Below, piece after piece: positions 9,577-17,484 of a stretch of DNA of 64,000 nt. The stretch's first letter is position 1. Every line of letters begins with the position of its first letter. The notes beneath the pieces are model-generated. The model was not told the DNA's origin. It was given only the letters and a program-made list of their open reading frames with translations, and did no database searches. The position numbers were made by a program, and so were the translations under genes. Location: NCBI RefSeq assembly GCF_003112515.1, contig NZ_BEVZ01000002.1, forward strand, positions 372,001 to 436,000, written 5' to 3'. Source of the DNA: Streptomyces fragilis. GTDB taxonomy: Bacteria > Actinomycetota > Actinomycetes > Streptomycetales > Streptomycetaceae.

Positions 9577-9631
9577 GCGCGTGTTCCCCCTCGTCGTCGC
9601 CTCTCCGGTGCGGCCGCCCGGGCACGTGCCG

Positions 9632-10747
9632 TCAGGTGCGGAACTTCCCCACCGTCCGCAGGCTTCGCGCGGCCATCGCCTGCAGGTGGGGACGCCGCCG
9701 CACGAAGCCGTGCGCCCGGCGGGCCGGCTCGTGCTCCAGCCAGTGCAGCGCCGCGCCGAGCCCCGGCCGGATGACGGTCCCCTCGTGGACCGTCGACTCA
9801 CCGGTCTTCAGCGCGTCCTTGTACTCGGCGGCCCCCCGCCCCATGTCCAACACCGAGATGCCGGCCGCGGCGGCCGCCTCCGCCATCCGCAGGTGCAGGA
9901 TCAGCCCCGGTGAGTACCTGGCCAACTCCGGCTCGTACGCGGGGAACCAGCACGCCAGCACCGTCGAGGACCGCAGCCCGAAGTGCGCGGCCACCGGACG
10001 GTCGGCGGCGTAGAGCACCGACAGCACGCCCGCGCACTCCCGTGCCCGGGTCGCGGCGAGCGTCCGCACCAGGCGGCTGATCCATTCCCGGGCGAAGCGG
10101 TCCCGCCGCCCGGTCCGGCGGTACTGCGCCGACTTCCACGCCATCAGTGTCCGCAGGGCCCGCGGGTCCCGCTCGTCGAAGACGAACCGCACCTCCCCGA
10201 CCTGCCGGCCGAGGCGGCGCTCCTTGGCCAGGGTGGTCCGCAGAAACTTGGGCGACTGCCGCCGCAGCACCTCCAGATAGGCCGGGTAGCCCTCCCCGAC
10301 GTCGATCACGTACGAGGGGTAGGAGGCGGTGGCGTGCCCGGAGAACGGTGTCCGGCCGTCCTCCAGGTTGTCGAAGGTGAAGCTGTTCAGCGCGCAGGCG
10401 CGCAGCAACTCCTCCGCGCGCAGGGCGGTCCCGGGCCGCAGGACGGCACCTTGCAGGTCCGAGACCCCGAGCCCCAGGGCCCGCCCGCTGCCCCACGGAC
10501 TGCGCTCGAAGGGCAGGAAGCCGACGATCCCCCGGTCGCCGCCGCCCCGCCCGCCGCCGTCGTCCCGGTCCTCGACCACCGCCACCCGGGCCCGCGGCCT
10601 GACCTGCCCCACGGCGACGGCGAACTCCGGCTCCATGAAGGGATTCCTGACCGCGCCCGACGCGGCCCGCAGTTCACGCCAGGTCTCGGACTCCTCCGCC
10701 CCGAGCTGCCCAGGTCTCAGTACCCGCACACGTCGTGCACCGCTCAT
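9632..10747 (-). CDS. FemAB/BcsL-like GNAT acyltransferase
   Basis: 371 residues. The C-terminal half matches the acetyltransferase fold seen in CelD/BcsL and FemAB-like proteins: QSPKFLRTTLAKERRL, MAWKSAQYRRTG, then VAAHFGLRSSTVLACWFPAY and LDMGRGAAEYKDALKTG, the last being the typical Gly-rich KxxxG region before the C-terminus. Such proteins acylate sugars or amino sugars during exopolysaccharide assembly, fitting its place at the head of the minus-strand glycan operon. ATG at 10747 chosen because the preceding bases are G-rich (GGGGGG) and the frame upstream encodes repeat DNA. Acyl donor and acceptor are unknown. Confidence 0.78.
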   Translation of the reverse strand: MSGARRVRVLRPGQLGAEESETWRELRAASGAVRNPFMEPEFAVAVGQVRPRARVAVVEDRDDGGGRGGGDRGIVGFLPFERSPWGSGRALGLGVSDLQGAVLRPGTALRAEELLRACALNSFTFDNLEDGRTPFSGHATASYPSYVIDVGEGYPAYLEVLRRQSPKFLRTTLAKERRLGRQVGEVRFVFDERDPRALRTLMAWKSAQYRRTGRRDRFAREWISRLVRTLAATRARECAGVLSVLYAADRPVAAHFGLRSSTVLACWFPAYEPELARYSPGLILHLRMAEAAAAAGISVLDMGRGAAEYKDALKTGESTVHEGTVIRPGLGAALHWLEHEPARRAHGFVRRRPHLQAMAARSLRTVGKFRT

Positions 10748-11130
10748 GACGACCCCCCGGTCGAAGCCCCACGGCCTCCGGACCCCCCGGTCCGTGGACA
10801 CCGCGAGGATCGTACAGCGGCAGAGGGCTTCCCGGTAGATACCGTCGCAGGACGTGACCAAGCGACGAGAAGCGCACAACCGGCGCATTGCGCCGCCACC
10901 GGGACGGCACGGGCGGAAGCGGCCGCGGTGGTCACCCGGCCGCCGCCCCGGTGACCCCGGGCCCTGTCGCGCTGTAGCGTTGGTCTTCCGGTCGCGGCGT
11001 CGTGCGCGTCGCGACGGAGCCCTTGCGACAGGCAGGGCGCGAGCATGTCGGGTGAGGCATCCACCGGGAAACCCTTCGGAGCCGGCTCGCCCCCCGGGCC
11101 GGCCAGTGGCTGCTGCGCAGGCCGGCCTCC
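10748..11130. other. Intergenic region upstream of the acyltransferase gene
   Basis: No gene supported. It lies between the acyltransferase start and a 31-bp repeat array. Open frames on both strands here have atypical composition for this genome and no ribosome site. The promoter of the minus-strand glycan operon should be within the first 150 bases, but no convincing -35/-10 pair could be picked out. Confidence 0.4.
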
Positions 11131-11244
11131 CGTCCCACGGCCGCCTGACCCCACGGCATCCCGTCCCACGGACGCCTGACCCCACGGCATCCCGCCCCAC
11201 GGCCGTCTGACCCCGCGGCATCCCGCCCCGCGGGCGTCTGCCCC
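11131..11244 (+). repeat. 31-bp tandem repeat, 3.7 copies
   Basis: Units start at 11131, 11162, 11193 and 11224 (partial); the first begins CGTCCCACGGCCGCCTGACC and each unit ends CGGCATCC. The sequence is unrelated to the array at 3346-3690 but has the identical 31-bp period. The array lies downstream of the minus-strand dehydrogenase gene and upstream of the minus-strand acyltransferase gene. Confidence 0.85.
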
Positions 11245-11327
11245 GGGGGCCCGGCCCGGAGCCCGTGCCCCGGGCCGGGCGGGTGCGTCCCGTGACGCCC
11301 GTGAGCCCCTGCGCGGCAAGCGGGCGA

Positions 11328-12212
11328 TCAGTTGGTCAGCAGGTCGATCACGCCCGTCAGGCCCTCCTCGCCGCCACCGGTCTCGCTCAGGCGGCGGCGC
11401 ATCAACGCGAAGTACGGGCTGAGCAGTTCGGTGCTGACGCCCTGCTGTTCGGCGGTGAGCAGGAAGGTCGGCGTGCCGGCCACCTGCATGGCGAGGCCGG
11501 AGACGACCCCTTCGGTGTAGTCGCCGCTCCGCAGATGGCCGGCGGTCTGGTGCACGGAAGGAGCCATGGCGACGAGCCAGTCGGCGAGCAGTGGCGCGAG
11601 CGTGCCGGGGTCGATGTCCTCCTTGCGGATCAGGGCGAAGGCGTGCGCGGCCCCGGCGAACATGCCGTACATGGCGCTGAGCAGGGCCACGTCGTACAGG
11701 GCGGCGAAGCCCGCGTCGGCGCCGACGTAGGTGGTGCCGGCGGGGACACGCAGGGCCTCCCGATGCCGGTCGAACAGCTCCCGCGAGCCACTGTAGAAGA
11801 CGTAACCACCGGCGTCCGGGACGCCGATCATCGGAGGGACGGCCATGATCCCGCCGTCCAGGTAGCGAGCACCGCGCTCGCGGGCCCGGTCCGCGCGCGT
11901 GCGGGCCTGGGCGGGGGTGCTGGTGGTCAGGTTGACCACGTCCTTGCCCTCCAGGCCGGTGCCGGCCAGCACCTCCCCGACCGAGGCGTCGTCCAGCAGG
12001 CAGACGACGACCAGGGTGTTCGCGGCGACCGCCTCGGCGGCGCTCCCCGCGACGGTCGCGCCCTCGGCGGCGAGGGCCGCGGCGCGGGCCGGGTCGCGGT
12101 TCCAGACGGTCAGGGGGTGGCCGGCGGCCAGCCAGGCCCGGGCGAGCGCGGTACCCATCGCGCCGAGTCCCAGCAGGGTGAGGGGGGTCTTCTCGACATC
12201 GTTTCGTCTCAT
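11328..12212 (-). CDS. NAD(P)-binding beta-hydroxyacid dehydrogenase / imine-reductase-like protein
   Basis: 294 residues. The N-terminal Rossmann domain has LLGLGAMGTALARAWLAAGH with the GxGxxG dinucleotide motif and VWNRDPAR at the cofactor ribose-binding position, where Arg favours NADPH. The C-terminal helical domain (YVGADAGFAALYDVALLSAMYG) resembles imine reductases/reductive aminases more than classical 3-hydroxyisobutyrate dehydrogenases: the usual catalytic Lys motif is replaced by Asp-containing GADAGFAALYDVA. Divergent from the HxlR regulator, which probably controls it. ATG 12212 is used; no strong ribosome site, so a leaderless or short-leader mRNA is possible. Confidence 0.8.
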   Translation of the reverse strand: MRRNDVEKTPLTLLGLGAMGTALARAWLAAGHPLTVWNRDPARAAALAAEGATVAGSAAEAVAANTLVVVCLLDDASVGEVLAGTGLEGKDVVNLTTSTPAQARTRADRARERGARYLDGGIMAVPPMIGVPDAGGYVFYSGSRELFDRHREALRVPAGTTYVGADAGFAALYDVALLSAMYGMFAGAAHAFALIRKEDIDPGTLAPLLADWLVAMAPSVHQTAGHLRSGDYTEGVVSGLAMQVAGTPTFLLTAEQQGVSTELLSPYFALMRRRLSETGGGEEGLTGVIDLLTN

Positions 12213-12246
12213 GCCGACGATGCTCGGTGCCGCCCCGACCAGCATC

Positions 12247-12258
12247 AAGTACGCACTT
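12247..12258. promoter_or_regulatory. Candidate HxlR operator (AAGT-N4-ACTT)
   Basis: The palindrome AAGTACGCACTT sits in the 68-bp gap between the divergent dehydrogenase and HxlR-type genes, where HxlR-family regulators usually bind as dimers. Assignment is by position and symmetry only. Confidence 0.45.
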
Positions 12259-12280
12259 CGGAGTGGGTGGTTACCCTGAG

Positions 12281-12685
12281 GTGAGCGAGCACGTCAGCGA
12301 GGCGCACGGGGGTGGGACTTTGACGACGCTGAACCGGCCGGGCGGCCCGGACGGACACGTCTGCGGGATCGACGCCGCCATGGAAGTGATCGGCGGGAGG
12401 TGGAAGGTGCTGATCCTCTGGGCGCTGCACGAGCACCCGGGCAGCCGCTTCGGCGCACTGCGGCGGCTCCTCCCGGGGATCACCGAGAAGGTGCTGGCCT
12501 CCCATCTGCGCGAGATGGAGGCGGACGGCGTCGTGCACCGCGTGTCCTACGACGAGGTGCCGCCCCGGGTCGAGTACACGCTGACCGAGGACGGCGCACG
12601 ACTCAACAAGGCCCTCGAACCACTTGCCGCCTGGGGGAGCGAGCGGGTGACGCCGAGGCATGCCGCGGCCCCCTTGGAGGGGTGA
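12281..12685 (+). CDS. HxlR-family winged-helix regulator
   Basis: 134 residues. GHVCGIDAAMEVIGGRWKVLILWAL is the signature of HxlR proteins, with the redox/ligand-relevant Cys before the first helix; RFGALRRLLPGITEKVLASHLREMEADGVVHR is the recognition helix and EYTLTEDGARL the wing. Members sense electrophiles or oxidants and usually repress an adjacent divergent oxidoreductase gene, which is the arrangement here. Start uncertain: GTG 12281 follows CTGAG; TTG 12320 follows GGGGGTGGGAC and would give a shorter protein that still keeps the whole domain. Confidence 0.85.
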   Translation: MSEHVSEAHGGGTLTTLNRPGGPDGHVCGIDAAMEVIGGRWKVLILWALHEHPGSRFGALRRLLPGITEKVLASHLREMEADGVVHRVSYDEVPPRVEYTLTEDGARLNKALEPLAAWGSERVTPRHAAAPLEG

Positions 12686-12697
12686 GCCCCACGCCCG

Positions 12698-12717
12698 GCC
12701 GGGGCCCTGGCCCCGGC
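12698..12717. terminator. Bidirectional hairpin between convergent genes
   Basis: GCCGGGGCC and GGCCCCGGC pair across two bases between the HxlR gene (+) and the kinase gene (-). No T-tract, as usual in high-GC actinomycetes. Confidence 0.5.
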
Positions 12718-12727
12718 AGGCGGGCGC

Positions 12728-13606
12728 TCAGTGACGGAACGGCTCGAGGAGGGCGCGGACCTGCTCCGCCGCGCCCCAGTCGTGGTCGAACATCGCGACG
12801 AGGGCCAGGGACTGCCGCATCTGGATCAGCGGCATCCGGGCGCGCCAGCCGGCGTCCAGTCCGGTCAGCTCCGCGTACACGTCGAAGAACCGCGCGGCCT
12901 CCGGCGGGTGCGGGGAGCACCACAGGTGCGCCAGGTCGACCTCGGCCCACGTGTAGGAGACGGCCGGGTCTATGAGCGCGGGGCGGCCGTCCTCGGCGGC
13001 GAGGACGTTCTGCGCCCAGAGGTCGCCGTGCGTCAGGCAGGCGGGGCGGGGCGGCAGCAACTCGGGCAGCCGGTCGCACAGGCGCTCCAGCGCCCGCCGG
13101 TCCTCCGGTCCCAGGGCCGCCTCCACGCGGCGCTCCGGCAGCCAGCGCAGCAGCCGGTGTCGGGCGAAGAACTCGTACCCGTCGTCGGTCCACCCGTTCT
13201 CCTGGCGGTAGCGGCCCAGCCAGTTGTCGCGTTCCCAGCCGAACCGGTCGTGCACGGTGGAGGTGTGCAGCCGGGCCACCTCGTGGGCCAGCCGCTCCCA
13301 GAAGGCCTCGTCGCCGGCCGGGCGCTCGCGCAGCGCGGACAGCACCAGCAGTTCGCGGGTCGCCAGCACCACGTCCGGGGTGGCCAGGGCGCCGCGGTCC
13401 CGCAGCACGCCCAGTCCTTCCGCCTCCGCCGCGAACAGGCCGTCGGCCGGCACGTCCGCGAAGGACTTCACGAAGAGCGGCGCCGCGTCGGGGCGGACGG
13501 CGAGGCCGGCGACCGCGGCCATGCCGCCCTCCACCGGTTCCACCGCGGTGACATCGGTCAGTCCGGCGTCATGGAGGCGGTCGAGGAGAAGCGATGTGGT
13601 CTGCAC
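12728..13606 (-). CDS. Fructosamine kinase family protein (FN3K-like)
   Basis: 292 residues with an aminoglycoside-phosphotransferase/protein-kinase-like fold. LTHGDLWAQNVL is the catalytic Brenner-type motif and LIDPAVSYTWAEVDLAHLW the following metal-binding segment, both close to fructosamine-3-kinase; WERDNWLGRYRQENGW is another family hallmark. The enzymes phosphorylate ketosamines on glycated proteins or free Amadori products, triggering deglycation. GTG 13606 matches the usual family N-terminus; the ribosome site is weak. Monocistronic, convergent with the HxlR gene. Confidence 0.88.
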   Translation of the reverse strand: MQTTSLLLDRLHDAGLTDVTAVEPVEGGMAAVAGLAVRPDAAPLFVKSFADVPADGLFAAEAEGLGVLRDRGALATPDVVLATRELLVLSALRERPAGDEAFWERLAHEVARLHTSTVHDRFGWERDNWLGRYRQENGWTDDGYEFFARHRLLRWLPERRVEAALGPEDRRALERLCDRLPELLPPRPACLTHGDLWAQNVLAAEDGRPALIDPAVSYTWAEVDLAHLWCSPHPPEAARFFDVYAELTGLDAGWRARMPLIQMRQSLALVAMFDHDWGAAEQVRALLEPFRH

Positions 13607-13783
13607 GAGAGGGCAGGCTAGCCCCGGCCGCGGTGCCGCGCGAGAGTTTCCGCCCTGTGGGCAAGAACCAACTTCGCCCGACGCGAACGCCGTTGAGGTC
13701 GCGACGCGGCTCGAAGGGAAGGGCCGCGCGGGAACAGCCCCGCCTCGTTCCCGGCGCGGGACGGATGCCGGAGGCCCCGCCCG

Positions 13784-13810
13784 TGTCACAGGAGCGCGGG
13801 CCGTCTCGTC
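13784..13810 (+). promoter_or_regulatory. ECF41-type promoter (TGTCACA-N16-CGTC)
   Basis: TGTCACA at 13784-13790 and CGTC at 13807-13810 are separated by exactly 16 bases, the published architecture of ECF41 sigma-factor promoters as I recall it. It lies 44 bp before the AhpD-like gene, which is followed by an ECF41-type sigma gene, so autoregulation of the pair is likely. Confidence 0.75.
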
Positions 13811-13854
13811 CCAGGGGGTGAAGGAACGCACCCGCCAGGACGAAGGAGCACACG

Positions 13855-14328
13855 ATGGACGCACGGCTGAACTACTTCGCGAGCCCCACCGCCGGAAAGG
13901 CCCTCAAGCACTTCATGGCCGTCGGGAGGACCCTCAAGGAGTCGGCGCTGCCCGCGGCCACCCAGGAGCTGGTGTCGCTGCGGGTCAGCCAGATCAACGG
14001 GTGCGCCGCCTGCATCGACATGCACACCAAGGAGGCAGAGGCCGCCGGCGGGACGGCGCCGCGGCTGCACCTGGTGGCGGCCTGGCGGGAGGCGACCGTC
14101 TTCACCGAGGCGGAGCGGGCCGCCCTGGAACTCGCGGAACAGGGCACGCGGGTCGCCGACGCGGGCGAGGGCGTCGCCGACGAGGTCTGGGAGCGGGCCG
14201 CCCGCCACTACGACGAGGACCAGCTCGCCGCGCTGGTCGTGCTGGTCGCGTTCATGAACACGGCGAACCGGCTGAACATCATCGCCCGGCAGCCCGGCGG
14301 CGACTACCGGGCCGGTCAGTTCCACTGA
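13855..14328 (+). CDS. AhpD-like carboxymuconolactone decarboxylase family protein
   Basis: 157 residues, all one AhpD/CMD helical domain. INGCAACIDMHTKEA contains the CxxC...H redox/acid-base site of alkylhydroperoxidase D-type proteins. RLNYFASPTAGKALKHFMAVG at the N-terminus and MNTANRLNIIARQPGGDY at the C-terminus are typical of the subfamily encoded beside ECF41 sigma factors. Probably a peroxidase-like or small-molecule-modifying enzyme in a stress response; the substrate is unknown. AAGGAG lies 7 bases before the ATG. Followed after 73 bp by the sigma gene in the same direction. Confidence 0.88.
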   Translation: MDARLNYFASPTAGKALKHFMAVGRTLKESALPAATQELVSLRVSQINGCAACIDMHTKEAEAAGGTAPRLHLVAAWREATVFTEAERAALELAEQGTRVADAGEGVADEVWERAARHYDEDQLAALVVLVAFMNTANRLNIIARQPGGDYRAGQFH

Positions 14329-14401
14329 CGTGCGTCCGCCGACCACCGGGGGCGCCCGCCCTCGCCGCCCCCGTCCACAGACACCCGCAAGGAGAGCACA
14401 C

Positions 14402-15325
14402 GTGAACAAGGCCGAGGAGTTCGAGGAGCTGCGGCCCCTGCTGTTCTCGATCGCCTACCGGATCCTCGGCAGCGTGGGGGAGGCGGAGGACGCGGTCCAG
14501 GAGACCTGGCTCCGCTACGACGCCTCCGCCACCCGGCCCGACTCGGTCAAGGCGTACCTGTCGACCACGGTGACCCGGCTGGCCATCGACGTGCTGCGCT
14601 CGGCCCGGGTGCGGCGCGAGGAGTACGTGGGGCCGTGGCTGCCCGAGCCGCTCCTGAACGACCCGTACGAGGACCCGGAACGCGCGGCGGAACTGTCCGA
14701 CTCGGTGTCCATGGCCGCGTTGCTGCTCCTGGAGCGGCTGACCCCGCTGGAGCGGTCGGTCTTCGTGCTGCGGGAGGTGTTCGCGTTCGGCTTCGGCGAG
14801 ATCGCGGAGACGGTGGGCCGCTCGGAGGCGGCGTGCCGGCAGCTGCTGGTGCGGGCACGCCGTCACATGAACGAGGGACGGCCCCGGTTCGAGGCCGACC
14901 GCCGGGAACGGCAGGCGCTCGCGACGCGGTTCTTCGACGCCCTGTCCGGGGGCGACGTGGACGGACTGCGGGCCCTGCTGTCCGCCGACGTCACGACGGT
15001 GGGGGACGGCGGCGGCAAGGCGCCGCAGCTCGCCAGGGCCGTCGTCGGAGCGGACCGGGTGGCGCGCCTGTTCGCCTCCGTCTATCCGCCCATGGCCGAG
15101 GTCGGGATCACCTGTGAGCAGCAGGAGATCAACGGGCAGGCGGGCGCGGTCTTCCGGGACCGCGACGGCCGGGTCCTGCACGCCCTGGTCCTCGACATCC
15201 TCGACGGCCGGATCCAGGCGATCCGCTCCGTCATCAACCCGGACAAGCTCCGGCACCTCGGCCCCGTCGCGGACGCCTGGGCCCTCGACCGGGAGGTGAG
15301 GCAGACCCTCAGGCGGTCGCGGTGA
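14402..15325 (+). CDS. sigJ: ECF41-family RNA polymerase sigma factor (SigJ-like)
   Basis: 307 residues. Region 2 spans about 5-70 (LLFSIAYRILGSVGEAEDAVQETWLR), region 4 about 105-165 (LTPLERSVFVLREVFAFGFGEIAETVG, SEAACRQLLVRARRHM), and from about 180 a SnoaL-like C-terminal domain that is the defining feature of ECF41 and modulates activity in place of a separate anti-sigma factor. The adjacent CMD-family gene and the TGTCACA-N16-CGTC promoter upstream of it agree with the family's known context. GTG start preceded by AAGGAG at the right distance. The inducing signal is unknown. Confidence 0.9.
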   Translation: MNKAEEFEELRPLLFSIAYRILGSVGEAEDAVQETWLRYDASATRPDSVKAYLSTTVTRLAIDVLRSARVRREEYVGPWLPEPLLNDPYEDPERAAELSDSVSMAALLLLERLTPLERSVFVLREVFAFGFGEIAETVGRSEAACRQLLVRARRHMNEGRPRFEADRRERQALATRFFDALSGGDVDGLRALLSADVTTVGDGGGKAPQLARAVVGADRVARLFASVYPPMAEVGITCEQQEINGQAGAVFRDRDGRVLHALVLDILDGRIQAIRSVINPDKLRHLGPVADAWALDREVRQTLRRSR

Positions 15326-15420
15326 ACGGCCCGCGGTGAGCGGCCCGTTGCCGCGGACGGTGGCGGTGGCGGTGCGGCGGTGGCCGGTTCCGGTCGGCGG
15401 GCGCTGCGTCTCGGCCATCG

Positions 15421-15452
15421 TGCAGAGAACCCTTTGCAGAGAACTCTCTGCA
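15421..15452 (+). promoter_or_regulatory. Operator: direct repeat and palindrome before the winged-helix regulator
   Basis: TGCAGAGAAC occurs at 15421 and 15435; the second copy opens the palindrome TGCAGAG-AACT-CTCTGCA (15435-15452). It overlaps a possible -35 (TTGCAG, 15434) and ends 16 bp before the ATG, so bound regulator would block transcription of its own operon. Confidence 0.65.
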
Positions 15453-15468
15453 CGTTACGTTCGACGGC

Positions 15469-16080
15469 ATGAGCGACGACGCGACCGACCCGGGCGGCCC
15501 CGCCCCGCGCAAGCCCGTGCGCCGCCTGGACGCGCGCAGTCTGCGCGGTCTGGCGCACCCCCTGCGGATGAGCATCCTCGAGCTGCTGACCCTCGACGGC
15601 CCCGCCACGGGCACGGCCCTGGCGGCGCGGCTCGGGGAGAACACCGGCACCGTGAGCTGGCACCTGAGGCACCTCGCCCAGCACGGCTTCATCGAGGAGG
15701 AGACCGGACGCGGCACCAAGCGGGAACGCTGGTGGAGGGTCGTGGACGAGACCAAGGTGCTGGAGACCGCCGAGTTCCGCGACGACCCGGCCACCCGGGG
15801 CGCGCTCTCCGTCTACCTGCACGAGATGGTGCAGCAGTACTTCAACCGGGTCACCACCTACCTGGGCGAGAGCTGGGAGGAGGAGTGGCAGCGGGCCGGC
15901 ACCCTCTCCGACTGGCGGGACCTGCGGCTGACGGCGGAGCAACTCACCGCGATGAACGCCGAGTTGATAGAGGTGGTCGCCCGCCACACCCCCGCACCGG
16001 GCGACGAGCCGGAGCCCGGCGCGCTGCCGGTCGTCGTGCAGCTCCAGTCGTTCCCCCGCAAAGAGCGGGGCACGGCGTGA
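15469..16080 (+). CDS. ArsR-type winged-helix regulator
   Basis: 203 residues. Residues about 20-90 form a winged helix: LDARSLRGLAHPLRMSILELL, then TGTALAARLGENTGTVSWHLRHLAQHGFIEE as the recognition helix. The C-terminal 100 residues are helical and may bind an effector. No Cys cluster typical of metal sensors. The stop overlaps the start of an MFS transporter gene (GTGA), so this is a regulator-exporter operon, presumably repressed until the exporter's substrate binds. Little space is left between a possible -10 (TACGTT, 15456) and the ATG, and there is no ribosome site, so the mRNA may be leaderless. Confidence 0.85.
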   Translation: MSDDATDPGGPAPRKPVRRLDARSLRGLAHPLRMSILELLTLDGPATGTALAARLGENTGTVSWHLRHLAQHGFIEEETGRGTKRERWWRVVDETKVLETAEFRDDPATRGALSVYLHEMVQQYFNRVTTYLGESWEEEWQRAGTLSDWRDLRLTAEQLTAMNAELIEVVARHTPAPGDEPEPGALPVVVQLQSFPRKERGTA

Positions 16081-17375
16081 GCCGGGCGGCAGGCCCCGGA
16101 CTGCTGCGGCGGCACCGCGACTTCCGGCTGCTGTGGTGCGGTGAGACGGCCGGTAAGTTCGGCGCGTCCGTCACCTCCGTGGCGATGCCCCTGGTGGCCG
16201 TCTCGACCCTGCGGGCGAGCACCTTCGAGGTCGGGCTGCTGAGCGCCTCCGCCTGGCTGCCGTGGCTGGTCATCGGTCTGCCGGTCGGGGCGTGGGTCGA
16301 CCGGATGCGGCGCAGGCCGGTCATGCTGGCGTCCGCCGCGGTGTCCTTCCTGCTCTTCCTGGCGGTCCCGCTCGCGGCGTGGGCCGGCCTGCTGAGCGTC
16401 GGCCTGCTGATCGTCGTCGCGCTGCTGACGGGCACCGCCGCCGTCTTCTTCCAGACCGCCTACAGCGCCTACCTCCCCGGCATCCTCGCCCCCGAGGACC
16501 AGCCCGAGGGCAACGCGAAGCTGCACGGCAGCGCGTCCGCGGCGCAGATCGCGGGTCTGGGTTCCGCCGGTCTGATCGGGCAGGTGGCGGGCGCGGTCAA
16601 CGCGATGTTCGCCAACGCGGCGACGTTCCTCCTGTCGTTGCTGTGCCTGGCCGGCATCCGGCACCGCGAACCGCGCCGCGAGCCGGCGGCCGCTCCGCCC
16701 AGGGCGCTGCTGCACGAGGTCGGGGAAGGGTTACGGCTGGTCGCCGGCGACCGGTGGCTCCGCAGCCTCACTCTCTTCGGCGCCGCCTCCAACCTCGCCC
16801 TGATGGGCTACCAGTCGATCCAGGTGGTCTTCCTGGTCGGCACCGTGGGCCTGGCGCCCGGAGCGGTCGGCGGACTCATCGCGGCCACCAGCACGGGAGG
16901 CGTCGCGGGCGCGTTCCTCGCCCGGCGGATCGCCGCCCGGATCGGCACCGCCCGCGCGATGCTGGTCTTCGAACTGGGCCTCGCGGCCCTCGTGCTGCTC
17001 GTCCCGGCCACGCACGCCGGAGCGGGGCTGGCCCTCTTCGTCGCGGGCGGCTTCTGCGTCTCGGCCGGAGTGGTGGCCGGCAACGTCGTCAAGGCGAGCT
17101 TCCAGCAGCGCTACTGCCCGCCCCGCCTCCTGGGCCGGCTCACCGCGAGCACCGCGTTCCTCAACTTCGGGACGCTCCCGCTGGGCGCCCTGCTCGGCGG
17201 CTGGCTGGGCACCGTCCTGGACCTGCGCACCGCCATGTGGATCACCACGGCCGGAGTGCCGCTGGCCGCACTCGTCCTGCTCCTGTCACCCGTCGGCCGC
17301 ACCCGCGACCTCCCGACGACCGCGCGCCCGGAGCCCGGCCCCTCGCGCCGCCCCCTGGAGCGGCAGGGCGGGTGA
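16077..17375 (+). CDS. MFS transporter (drug-efflux type)
   Basis: 432 residues with twelve predicted membrane helices. FRLLWCGETAGKFGASVTSVAMPLVAV begins helix 1, GLPVGAWVDRMRRRPVM is the loop 2-3 MFS signature (GxxxDRxxRR), and the C-terminal half repeats the pattern (LARRIAARIGTARAM). The subfamily resembles MefA/enterobactin-exporter-like efflux proteins. Translationally coupled to the regulator upstream, so its expression is probably induced by its substrate, which is unknown. C-terminal tail is Pro/Arg rich. Confidence 0.88.
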   Translation: MSRAAGPGLLRRHRDFRLLWCGETAGKFGASVTSVAMPLVAVSTLRASTFEVGLLSASAWLPWLVIGLPVGAWVDRMRRRPVMLASAAVSFLLFLAVPLAAWAGLLSVGLLIVVALLTGTAAVFFQTAYSAYLPGILAPEDQPEGNAKLHGSASAAQIAGLGSAGLIGQVAGAVNAMFANAATFLLSLLCLAGIRHREPRREPAAAPPRALLHEVGEGLRLVAGDRWLRSLTLFGAASNLALMGYQSIQVVFLVGTVGLAPGAVGGLIAATSTGGVAGAFLARRIAARIGTARAMLVFELGLAALVLLVPATHAGAGLALFVAGGFCVSAGVVAGNVVKASFQQRYCPPRLLGRLTASTAFLNFGTLPLGALLGGWLGTVLDLRTAMWITTAGVPLAALVLLLSPVGRTRDLPTTARPEPGPSRRPLERQGG

Positions 17376-17441
17376 GCCCCCGTGCGACCGTCGCGGTCCG
17401 CACGGGACCGCTTCCCCGGCCGGGGAGGACCGAGCACCTCG

Positions 17442-17474
17442 GGGCCCGGGGGCGCGGACGGCGCCCCCGGGCCC
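17442..17474. terminator. Bidirectional terminator hairpin
   Basis: A perfect 14-bp stem (GGGCCCGGGGGCGC pairing with GCGCCCCCGGGCCC) with a 5-base loop sits between the convergent MFS and GNAT genes. Confidence 0.75.
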
Positions 17475-17484
17475 GGCCGTGCCG

